Part shown: positions 53,613 through 60,825 of the stretch, piece after piece
Numbering within the stretch: the first letter of the stretch is position 1
How the letters are laid out: every line of letters starts with the position of its first letter
Source of the DNA: JADLHS01 sp044225555
GTDB lineage: Bacteria; Verrucomicrobiota; Verrucomicrobiia; Limisphaerales; JADLHS01
Length of the DNA: 64,000 bases
Direction of reading: 5' to 3'
NCBI GenBank assembly: GCA_044225555.1
Contig: JBGAIM010000010.1
Coordinates: forward strand, 1 to 64,000
Position numbers and translations under genes: made by a program
Notes under the pieces: model-generated
Told to the model about the DNA's origin: nothing
Databases searched by the model: none
Seen by the model: the letters and a program-made list of their open reading frames with translations, nothing else

Positions 53613-56078
53613 CTATTTCGCCGGCGATGTTACCGCCAGGAGACCGTTCGCAGCTTTTGCCACCTCGAGTTCGGCGCTGAAGGCGTAAGCCGGGTCACCC
53701 CGGCGCGCGAGGGTTTCGCAGAAGATCGTGAGGCTTGGCTTCAAGTGGCGCGTCACAGTCGAGCCGTTCAGTTCGATGTCCACCGGTTTGCTGAAATCCA
53801 CCAGGCGCGAGTTCATCAAGACGGTGACCGCCGTGACGCCTTCATTGGCGGTGATCACGAACCGGTTGTTCTGACAACTCGCGAGGATCTCCTGCTGTTT
53901 GCCCGGCTGCGGCACACGCAACCAGAAAAAATCCTGCACCACTGCGTCGGTCATCAGCCAGGTCAACTCGCGTGGCACGGGATTCCGCACTGCCGGATAC
54001 ATGTCGGCAATCTTGTCGCGATCCGGCAGGCCGGTGTGGCCGTTGCCTTTCACGATCGTCACCGTGACCGGATAGATATCCAGACGCCCACCGCGCAGTT
54101 GTTCAACCTGCTCCTTGAACTTCAGGTTGCGTTCGTAGCGGCCATACATCGTGTCCTTTTCGCCAACCATCACCGTGAACGGTGTGGTGCGCAGTGTTTT
54201 CGCCGTTGTTTCACCGTCGGTGGCCGCGGCGGCGCTGGCGTGAATGGCCGCGAAACGGTCGGGCATTTTCGGCCCGATGGCATAAGCGCCATAGCCGCCA
54301 TGGGAATAGCCCATGACAAAAACCTTGTCGGGATCAATGTCACCAAAGAGGCGGAACTGGCGAATCAGATTATCAATCAGCGGATAGACGTAATTGTCGT
54401 AGAAACCGTTCCACGTATCGTTCGGCGCGCGGAGGGCGAGATAAAGGTAGCCGCCCGCTTCCGGATGATCCTTGTAGTAGATCTGCATGTGCTTCCACTG
54501 ACTGTCGTTTACTTCCTTGGGCGCGCCGCCGCCGCCGTGCATGGCGATGAATAACGGCCAACCGCCCGCTGGCCGGGTGCCGACCTGTTTTACGGTGTAA
54601 GGGCTGGTGTATTGTTCGAACTTCACCACGCTCGCATCGAAGTTGGATTTGAGATTCGCGTGTATGGGTGCGCTGCGGTACGTCTCCCAGGCGATCTGCC
54701 TCACGGCGGGCTCGTTTTCCTGAAGCAGCTTTTCGAACCGCGATGAGAACTTCCACTTCGTCTGTTTGTTTGGATCGGCCACAAAGTATCGACCGAGTTC
54801 CTTCGTCAGGCTTGCCGCGTCCTTGGGTGGCAATGGTTTGATGGTTTCCGGAGTGATGCCGCAGGAAGCGGAGTCGGCGGTTGATTGTTCCGTGAGCGTC
54901 AAGGTCACGAGTTGCTCGCCGGACTCCGGCGTGGTCACCTGTGTTTCGGCGGCGCGACTGCCGAGGCGCGCGACGACCTGATACTTGTTGCCCGGCGCGA
55001 GTTTGAATGTGGCAAAATCGTTCAGGTCAGCCGTTTCACTGCGGCTTTGGTCGCGGCAGGCAGTGGTGGGATTTGCCAGATCGTTGACGACCACGTCCGC
55101 GGCCACTCGCTTGCCCTGCGCATCCAACACCTTCACCGCGAGCCGTAACTTGCCTTCCGTCGCGGCGACACTGGTGGCTTTGATCCGGTATCGATCCGTC
55201 ACGTTGACTGCGCTCACTGATTTGTCGCCCGGCAACCATACCAGCGGAAAATAGACATCCGTCCGGCGAAAACTTGTCGCGTAGATCGCATGCTGCGGCA
55301 CATCGCGTTGGGCTTTCGACGCATCCTCCACAAACCAACCGTGGTCCAGTCCGGCGGGGTCGGGTTCGGCCGCACCGACGAAATGCCAGTCGCCGTCCCA
55401 AACCTCGACCCAGGTATGATTGCCGCGCATGTTGGACCACATCGGCGTGCCGGCGACGCGCGCCGGGATACCCACCGAGCGGCACGCGTCTACGAGAAGA
55501 ATTGAAAGTCCGGTGCAGGTGGCGATCCCGCTCTGGATAGACTCGCCGGGGCTCTGGTCCGGACGTTTGCGAGTCGTGTTGTAGCGGACCTTGAAGTGCG
55601 GGAAAACTTTCTGGTTCAGCACGTGCGCGGCCTCGCCCGGTGTTTTGCAGGAAGCCACCATCGGCAGACACACCTCGCGCAGCCTTGCTCGCCATGCCTC
55701 CCGCGTTTCGTTCAAGCAGGCGTAGGCCAGGACATCGTTGAAGAACAGCTCCTTCGTCACGCTGTCGCGCCATGGTGATTGTTCCCAGCCGTCGTAAGCG
55801 AGATTGAGGTCATCCAAAAGAAATTTCTTCGACAGCGATTTCAGGTCCGACTCCGGCATGTTCTCGACGAGAAAGCTCAAACCCTCGCGCCGGTCCGCCG
55901 GCGCATCGCGAAACGCCAGCGCAATCTCCGAACGATTGGTCTCCGCCAGTTCGAGCCGGGCCTCGATAGCGTCGTTCCAGGGTCTCACTGCCGCCGGTTG
56001 GCTATGGCCGGTGAACGGAAGCAGAATCAAATGCGCCAAGGCGCACGCAGTTGTGGAAACACAGCGCACGGTATTCAT
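53613..56078 (-). CDS. Transglutaminase-like domain fused to an alpha/beta-hydrolase (esterase)
   Basis: This 821-residue secreted protein starts at ATG 56078 (signal MNTVRCVSTTACALAHLILL). A transglutaminase-like domain covers about residues 130-280: TCTGLSILLVDACRSVGIPAR carries the catalytic Cys region and GNHTWVEVWDGDWHFV the His. The C-terminal 370 residues form an alpha/beta-hydrolase: AMHGGGGAPKEVND resembles the oxyanion loop, VMGYSHGGYGAYA is the nucleophile elbow, and GNGHTGLPDRD offers the His. The second half recalls prolyl-oligopeptidase or PHB-depolymerase-like esterases. Both active sites look intact. It heads a three-gene unit. Confidence 0.85.
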   Translation of the reverse strand: MNTVRCVSTTACALAHLILLPFTGHSQPAAVRPWNDAIEARLELAETNRSEIALAFRDAPADRREGLSFLVENMPESDLKSLSKKFLLDDLNLAYDGWEQSPWRDSVTKELFFNDVLAYACLNETREAWRARLREVCLPMVASCKTPGEAAHVLNQKVFPHFKVRYNTTRKRPDQSPGESIQSGIATCTGLSILLVDACRSVGIPARVAGTPMWSNMRGNHTWVEVWDGDWHFVGAAEPDPAGLDHGWFVEDASKAQRDVPQHAIYATSFRRTDVYFPLVWLPGDKSVSAVNVTDRYRIKATSVAATEGKLRLAVKVLDAQGKRVAADVVVNDLANPTTACRDQSRSETADLNDFATFKLAPGNKYQVVARLGSRAAETQVTTPESGEQLVTLTLTEQSTADSASCGITPETIKPLPPKDAASLTKELGRYFVADPNKQTKWKFSSRFEKLLQENEPAVRQIAWETYRSAPIHANLKSNFDASVVKFEQYTSPYTVKQVGTRPAGGWPLFIAMHGGGGAPKEVNDSQWKHMQIYYKDHPEAGGYLYLALRAPNDTWNGFYDNYVYPLIDNLIRQFRLFGDIDPDKVFVMGYSHGGYGAYAIGPKMPDRFAAIHASAAAATDGETTAKTLRTTPFTVMVGEKDTMYGRYERNLKFKEQVEQLRGGRLDIYPVTVTIVKGNGHTGLPDRDKIADMYPAVRNPVPRELTWLMTDAVVQDFFWLRVPQPGKQQEILASCQNNRFVITANEGVTAVTVLMNSRLVDFSKPVDIELNGSTVTRHLKPSLTIFCETLARRGDPAYAFSAELEVAKAANGLLAVTSPAK

Positions 56079-56184
56079 TTTAGAGAAATAACTGCAACGG
56101 GCGACATGGGATAATGGCTCGGTTCTCAGCGCAATCACAATTTGGAGCGGGAGGGGCGCAAATTCACACTGCACCGAATCGTAG

Positions 56185-56322
56185 CGTCAGTCATCCTGCC
56201 TGACGTAGAGTGCGGCATCCTGCCGCGCAGCACAGACCCTCGTAACACCCGAGATGGTCAGCCATACGAATGTTTAGCCAAAACGTAGGGGGCTTCCACC
56301 GGGCTGGAACCCCGGCTCTACG
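56185..56322. repeat. Cluster of three palindromes in an intergenic region
   Basis: CGTCAG (56185-56190) pairs with CTGACG (56200-56205); GCGGCA-TCC-TGCCGC lies at 56212-56226; and CCGGG-N7-CCCGG (56299-56315) is nested in CGTAG...CTACG (56284-56322). They resemble interspersed REP-like hairpins of Verrucomicrobia. The rest of 56079-56591 shows no gene. Confidence 0.55.
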
Positions 56323-56591
56323 ACAGGCAAAGAGGCACGCTGCTACAAGGCCTGCGCATCCCCAAACAGCGGTCCTGACCAAGGCTGATGCTGACTTGGG
56401 AATTGCGCTAACTCTATTTGTAATGCTGCCGAATACATCCTGCCGACCTGACTTGGCCGCTTGAAAGTTGCCCGCTGTGGCGACACATTCAGCCTTAGCA
56501 AGATGATTGAAGAACGCTCCAACTTCAGTCGCGCCCAGATCACGGGGTTTCTGCCAACCTCCCGCAGCGCCGAACGCAATCCCTAAGGTTT

Positions 56592-57053
56592 ATGTCTTCC
56601 GAGACTTTTGCCGGGTATGTCAGACGCTACTGCGAGTGGGCAGAATCCGACACGCATGACCTTGAAACTGCCCGCGAGCTGCTGGTCGCGCTCATTGCGG
56701 GCGCGCCGGGTCTGAGAAGCTCAATTGGACAGGAGCGCGAACGCACTGCTTTAGGATATCCCCGTGAAGTAGTATGGGCTGATACCAAGCGATACGCTGA
56801 TTTCCCGTTTCAAGTCTACTACCCCTCCTATTGGCAGGAGGTACATCCGGAAGGCAACATCACCGATAATATCCACAAAGATTTTGCCCACATCTACGCG
56901 GAGCTTCGCCACGGTTTGGACGCGCTGGAGAGAGGTGACATGGAGGGTGCGACTAAATACTGGTGTGATTCGTACTTTCTCCAATGGGGTCATCACGCGA
57001 ATGCTGCCGTTTGGGCGATTCAATACTATGAAGCAGGAATCGAAAGCGCCTAA
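56592..57053 (+). CDS. DUF5063 family protein
   Basis: This 153-residue cytoplasmic protein has FAGYVRRYCEWAES at the N-terminus and the family core YYPSYWQEVHP, then DDL-type helix ITDNIHKDFAHIYAELRHGLDALERGD, followed by YFLQWGHHANAAVWAIQYY. These features match DUF5063, helical proteins of unknown function, often annotated near immunity or accessory genes. It is the first of four small plus-strand genes. Its stop lies within GCGCCTAACCG. Confidence 0.75.
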   Translation: MSSETFAGYVRRYCEWAESDTHDLETARELLVALIAGAPGLRSSIGQERERTALGYPREVVWADTKRYADFPFQVYYPSYWQEVHPEGNITDNIHKDFAHIYAELRHGLDALERGDMEGATKYWCDSYFLQWGHHANAAVWAIQYYEAGIESA

Positions 57054-57066
57054 CCGATACCCTGCT

Positions 57067-57144
57067 GCGCATTCGGACGGTTCCGAAGAATTTGCGCGCG
57101 ACTATTTGCAGCCAACCGGGCATTTCCGGAGGCGGTCGTTGAGC
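57067..57144 (+). repeat. 78-bp direct repeat, copy 1
   Basis: This segment is identical to 57593-57670 at 64 of 78 positions without gaps, including the 17-bp core CGCGACTATTTGCAGCC. It begins 13 nt after the DUF5063 stop and ends 38 nt before the next ATG. One frame reads ARDYLQPTGHFRRRSLS without stops. It contains a TTCGGA-CGGT-TCCGAA hairpin not kept in copy 2. Confidence 0.8.
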
Positions 57145-57182
57145 TCTTGGTCGTGGTCTAGGCCACATTCGTACCTCTACCT

Positions 57183-57554
57183 ATGAAACGATACATCTTG
57201 CCAGTGCTGGTTCTGGTCACATGTTGCGCAGGGTCAGGTTATGTCTGCTATCGCGTGGGCGAGCGTGTGGGTGACAATCGTGCTACCTCGGTGCGGGCGG
57301 CCAATGCCGTGATGGTTTTGGATGCTCTGAATAAGCTGAAGAGTGGCGAGGTGGATGAAGCTACTGACACTTTGGAACGCCGGTGTTTCGCAGATGCGGC
57401 AGGCGTGCTATCAGATACTGGGTGGCGCGTAGAGGCATTTAGGAAGATATGTGTTCCAGGATTGATTGCATATCGGCAGAGCTATCGGACCAATCAGATT
57501 GAGTGGACACTGATGGAACAGAAGTTGGAGAAGCTATTAGCGTGGAAGCCATGA
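57183..57554 (+). CDS. Small membrane-anchored protein of unknown function
   Basis: This 123-residue protein has an N-terminal hydrophobic segment (MKRYILPVLVLVTCCAGSGYVCYRVG) that may be a signal anchor or a lipoprotein-like leader. The rest is helical (ANAVMVLDALNKLKSGEVDEATDTLE, then EWTLMEQKLEKLLAW). No family is recognised. It sits between the two copies of the 78-bp repeat. Base composition is less GC-rich than neighbouring operons to the eye, in line with an accessory gene. Confidence 0.6.
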   Translation: MKRYILPVLVLVTCCAGSGYVCYRVGERVGDNRATSVRAANAVMVLDALNKLKSGEVDEATDTLERRCFADAAGVLSDTGWRVEAFRKICVPGLIAYRQSYRTNQIEWTLMEQKLEKLLAWKP

Positions 57555-57592
57555 ATTCGTGGTCAAATAAAGCGCTGCAGTGCCGCCCCGCT

Positions 57593-57670
57593 GGGCAGGC
57601 GGACGGTCTGGGAGAAGTTGCTCGCGACTATTTGCAGCCGACCGGGCGTTTCCGGCGGCGGCCGCTGAGC
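57593..57670 (+). repeat. 78-bp direct repeat, copy 2
   Basis: Second copy of the module at 57067-57144. It begins 38 nt after the stop of the 123-residue gene and ends 35 nt before the next ATG, nearly the same distance as copy 1. One frame reads ARDYLQPTGRFRRRPLS; several differences from copy 1 are synonymous in that frame. Confidence 0.8.
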
Positions 57671-57705
57671 ATTTTGGACGGTAAGCACAACGCAGCACGA
57701 ATCTG

Positions 57706-57963
57706 ATGATTGTCATTGGACACATTTTGCTGGCACTGGGGTTGGTCGTCGCCCTGATCGGATATGTCAAGTTTCTGTCAGTCGCTTACAGGCGCAGTCT
57801 TTGGTGGTTCTTTGGTTGCTTGTTCATCCCGTTTGTGGACATCGCCTTTTTTGCTTTTGAATTGGAAGGCTACCGCCAAGCCGTTTGGAATAAGTGTGCT
57901 TGGGCTAATGACTGCGGGTGCCGGAGCAGGGCTGGCGGGAATTTTATGGCCGAGCTGATATGA
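57706..57963 (+). CDS. Small two-helix membrane protein, probably frameshifted
   Basis: This frame has 85 codons. The first 50 residues look like a small membrane protein (GHILLALGLVVALIGYVKFL and WWFFGCLFIPFVDIAFF). After the T6 run at 57847-57852 the read sequence becomes polar, whereas the frame one base shifted gives LLLNWKATAKPFGISVLGL and a glycine-rich helix ending at 57958, as expected for this type of protein. One extra T in the run would explain it: a real mutation or a sequencing error. The stop of either frame lies next to the following lipoprotein start (57960). Confidence 0.6.
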   Translation: MIVIGHILLALGLVVALIGYVKFLSVAYRRSLWWFFGCLFIPFVDIAFFAFELEGYRQAVWNKCAWANDCGCRSRAGGNFMAELI

Positions 57964-58418
57964 AGAAATGGTCTACCATGAGCAGCCACGGCGGCATCGC
58001 GGTCGTAGCGAGCTTTGCTCTCGTTTTCACTGGATGCATCATTCCCAAGCCGAAGCCGGGTAAAGTCATGGTTGCCCCGGATGTTCGCGGACGTGTCGTG
58101 GATTCTGTGACTGGCAATCCTGTAGCCGGGGCGCAGGTGACGGTCGCCAGCCGACCAGAAACGATGTCCGTCAGCGGAGACGACGGACAGTTCCACGTTG
58201 AGCAGTTGTATAAGAAGTATGCCATCGAGTTCATTGACCCCGGTGGTGTGATGGGATATTGCCCGCCACTAGGTGAGATCATTTTCCGGCTCGACGTTGC
58301 TCACCCAGGCTACCAAGACTTGCACTTGTGGATTAGGGAACACTTGGCCGAGACTACCGCGAACCATGATGGCCCGTTTGTGATGCGTGATGTTCGATTG
58401 AACCCAGTAGATAGATGA
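57960..58418 (+). CDS. Lipoprotein with carboxypeptidase regulatory-like domain
   Basis: This 152-residue protein starts at ATG 57960, overlapping the end of the preceding frame by 4 nt. The signal peptide ends with the lipobox LVFTGC. The mature part has a CarboxypepD_reg-like beta-sandwich: VRGRVVDSVTGNPVAGAQVTVASRP, then MSVSGDDGQFHVEQL. The second half (DVAHPGYQDLHLWIREH) completes the fold. Binding or structural role at the outer membrane or periplasm is inferred. It is the last gene of the small plus-strand island. An alternative start is ATG 57978. Confidence 0.75.
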   Translation: MKKWSTMSSHGGIAVVASFALVFTGCIIPKPKPGKVMVAPDVRGRVVDSVTGNPVAGAQVTVASRPETMSVSGDDGQFHVEQLYKKYAIEFIDPGGVMGYCPPLGEIIFRLDVAHPGYQDLHLWIREHLAETTANHDGPFVMRDVRLNPVDR

Positions 58419-58460
58419 AAGGGCAGAACCCGTTACGTAGGGTTCGGTTAAGGCTCCCAT

Positions 58461-60803
58461 TCATCGCTTACGAAGAACAACTGGTTCCGTTGCATCGCTT
58501 GGCGCGGCAGGAATGTCGTCGGGTTTGGGCAGCGTCGCTTCGATCGCTTGGCCGAGCTTCAATTTGATTTCGTAGTTGTCGCCGATTCTCGTCACGCCTT
58601 CACGATTCCAACTCGGACTGCGGTCACCGAAGTTGTCGCGGATGCGGACCACGCCGTCGCGGCTCGCGACGACCCGCAGCCAGGTGGTGGCGTTGTTCTC
58701 GCGTTTTGCCGAAACGCGGTGGCCGCCTTCGGCACGCAAATCCTCAAAGGACGCATCATGCCAGCGCCAGGGCATTGCCGGGAAAATCCGGATGACGCCC
58801 CAATCGCCGCTGCCGGGCGCGGCACTCCAGCTTTGCAATAGCATTTCGTGAAGCGCCGCCATGGCGAGAAAGTTTCCTTCGAGCGTGAAGGGTCTATAGG
58901 TAAAGCCGCTGAAACCGGAGGCGGTTTGATCGCCATTCGCGTGAAAGCCGTTCCGCAGGATGAACGCGCGCGTGTAAATATCCAGGTCGCGCAAAGCAGC
59001 TTCACCATCGCCGATGCGGGCACTGAGCGCTGCCATCCAGCCGAAGCTGTAGCCGCACCAAGCACCGGTGCCGAAATCCCGCCACTGTTTCAATGAAGCT
59101 TCAATGATCTGCCGGTCGCGCGGACTGCCTTCGGTCGTGATGAGATTGAACGGATACAAACCCATCAGGTTCGAGAGATGCCGATGACTGCCGGGCAGGG
59201 GAGTCTTCTCATCGAGCAACAAGGTATTGTCTCCCGCCACATGCCAGTCCCCGAGCTGCTGCGCCGCGGCGGTCCATTTCGCGGCGTCTTTGGGCTGGCC
59301 GCAAGCCGACGCCATTTCGCTCAGCGACAAGAACAGCATCTTCAGCGACATGAGATCGTAGTTGCTGTTTGGAATGAGGAAGGCGCGGCGGGAATTGTCG
59401 AAGACTTCCGGCGAGCTGGAGAGCGGCAGCTTCAGCACGCCATTCGTATCCGGCTTGAGGAGACTCAGCAGGCAATCGCCGATCTCACGGCACCAGGGAT
59501 AGGCGCGGGTGTGCAGGAAACGTTCGTCGCCGGCGTAGCGCCAGTGCAAATAGAACAGGTGGGCATTCCAAGCACCCATGGTCGGCGAGAGGCTGTATTG
59601 CCCCCAGCCACCGAGCGCCTGGCCTTTTCGGCTCATCACGCCGGGCACGGCGGCGCCGGGAGCATCGTAGAATTCTTTCGCGAACTTGCGAAACGTGGGC
59701 AGCAAATCCCAGAGCATGTCGAGGAAGGTCGCGCCTTCATCAAATTGACCTGCCGCCTGGTAACCCATGTAGGTCATCTGCGTGTTGAGGTCGTTGTGAT
59801 AATCACCCTTCCACGGCGGCAAACCTCCCGTATCCGCGGTCCACACACCCTGCAACGGCATGGGCGGCGCGCCTCGACGTGAGGCCGCGCCATAGAAGTA
59901 ACGCACCAGGTAGTAGTGCTGGAGAATGTGCGGCTCCGGCACGAAGACACTGGAGCGATCCCAGAACTGCGCCCACCAACTGGCGTGTTCGCGAAAGAGT
60001 TTTTCATAGCCAGCCTTCAGGGCCGACTCGACCCGGCGTTGCGCCACAGCTTGCGGACTCTTGCCCTCGTTACGGGTGGCGACCGTCACCGCCAGCAAGG
60101 TCGTCTGGCCCACGCGCTTCCAACCGGCGTGCACGGCGTAGGCGAAACCATCGGCCCCCGGTTGTTCAAACCAACACCAACCATCGCTCTCGCCCGTGCG
60201 GGGCGGGGGATAGCCGAGTTGCTTCACGGACTCGGGCGACTTGAGCCGGACAGCTTTCAACGGCGGACCGGACAGACGCAGCAAGGCAACCGGCGCTTTC
60301 ACATCGCCGGCATTAACAAAAATCCGGGCGTCCGATCCGCCGCCCAGCTTTGCGATGCCTTCCGCCGTAGCGAGGTTCAACTCAAACGCCTCAACCGTTT
60401 GTGATTCGTCGAGGGTGATTTCGACGCGGACGGCAGGAAGTTTGGTGGGCGGCCCGCCGTAGTCGTAGTTCGAGTCGAAGATGTCGTTGAACTCGTCCAT
60501 GCGGTTGCTGGCCACGAGCTGTTGCATGGTGCGCCAGTTGAACTTGTCCCGCACCTCGGTGAACCGTTTTGACGGTCGCTCGTCCCACAGATCGCCGCGA
60601 TCCAGCGAAAGGCGCAACGTGTTGCTCCCGCCCCACAGCAACACACCCATCGCTCCGTTGCCGAGCGGGATGGCTTCATCCCAGGTCTTGATCGGTGCTG
60701 CGAGTTTCAGATTGAGCGAGGCATCGGGCAGCCGATCAGCCGCAAACGACGAGTTCACGCAGAGTCCCAATGCGAACAACAATCTCCAGACGTGGAGTTT
60801 CAT
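58461..60803 (-). CDS. GH95-type glycoside hydrolase (alpha-fucosidase/alpha-galactosidase family)
   Basis: This 780-residue secreted enzyme starts at ATG 60803 (signal MKLHVWRLLFALGLCVNSSFA). GH95 features are WDEAIPLGNGAMGVLLWGG at the N-terminus, GGWGQYSLSPTMGAWNAHLFYLHW in the (alpha/alpha)6 barrel, LPLSSSPEVFD, GSHRHLSNLMGLYP and AWCGYSFGWMAALSARIGDG with FHANGDQTASGFSGFTYRPF. GH95 enzymes cleave alpha-1,2-L-fucose or L-galactose by inversion. With the GH29 gene it strengthens the fucose theme. It lies 22 nt after the GH-D-like gene. Confidence 0.88.
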   Translation of the reverse strand: MKLHVWRLLFALGLCVNSSFAADRLPDASLNLKLAAPIKTWDEAIPLGNGAMGVLLWGGSNTLRLSLDRGDLWDERPSKRFTEVRDKFNWRTMQQLVASNRMDEFNDIFDSNYDYGGPPTKLPAVRVEITLDESQTVEAFELNLATAEGIAKLGGGSDARIFVNAGDVKAPVALLRLSGPPLKAVRLKSPESVKQLGYPPPRTGESDGWCWFEQPGADGFAYAVHAGWKRVGQTTLLAVTVATRNEGKSPQAVAQRRVESALKAGYEKLFREHASWWAQFWDRSSVFVPEPHILQHYYLVRYFYGAASRRGAPPMPLQGVWTADTGGLPPWKGDYHNDLNTQMTYMGYQAAGQFDEGATFLDMLWDLLPTFRKFAKEFYDAPGAAVPGVMSRKGQALGGWGQYSLSPTMGAWNAHLFYLHWRYAGDERFLHTRAYPWCREIGDCLLSLLKPDTNGVLKLPLSSSPEVFDNSRRAFLIPNSNYDLMSLKMLFLSLSEMASACGQPKDAAKWTAAAQQLGDWHVAGDNTLLLDEKTPLPGSHRHLSNLMGLYPFNLITTEGSPRDRQIIEASLKQWRDFGTGAWCGYSFGWMAALSARIGDGEAALRDLDIYTRAFILRNGFHANGDQTASGFSGFTYRPFTLEGNFLAMAALHEMLLQSWSAAPGSGDWGVIRIFPAMPWRWHDASFEDLRAEGGHRVSAKRENNATTWLRVVASRDGVVRIRDNFGDRSPSWNREGVTRIGDNYEIKLKLGQAIEATLPKPDDIPAAPSDATEPVVLRKR

Positions 60804-60825
60804 AAACACGATGGCGCGCGGTTGA

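Noticed and set aside
57048..57144. Integron attC site (GCCTAAC ... GTTGAGC, 97 bp)
   Set aside because: Length and core heptamers fit, but the two cores pair at only five of seven positions, inner arms do not pair well, copy 2 lacks the GTT core, and no integrase is present. Kept only as a cassette-like observation.
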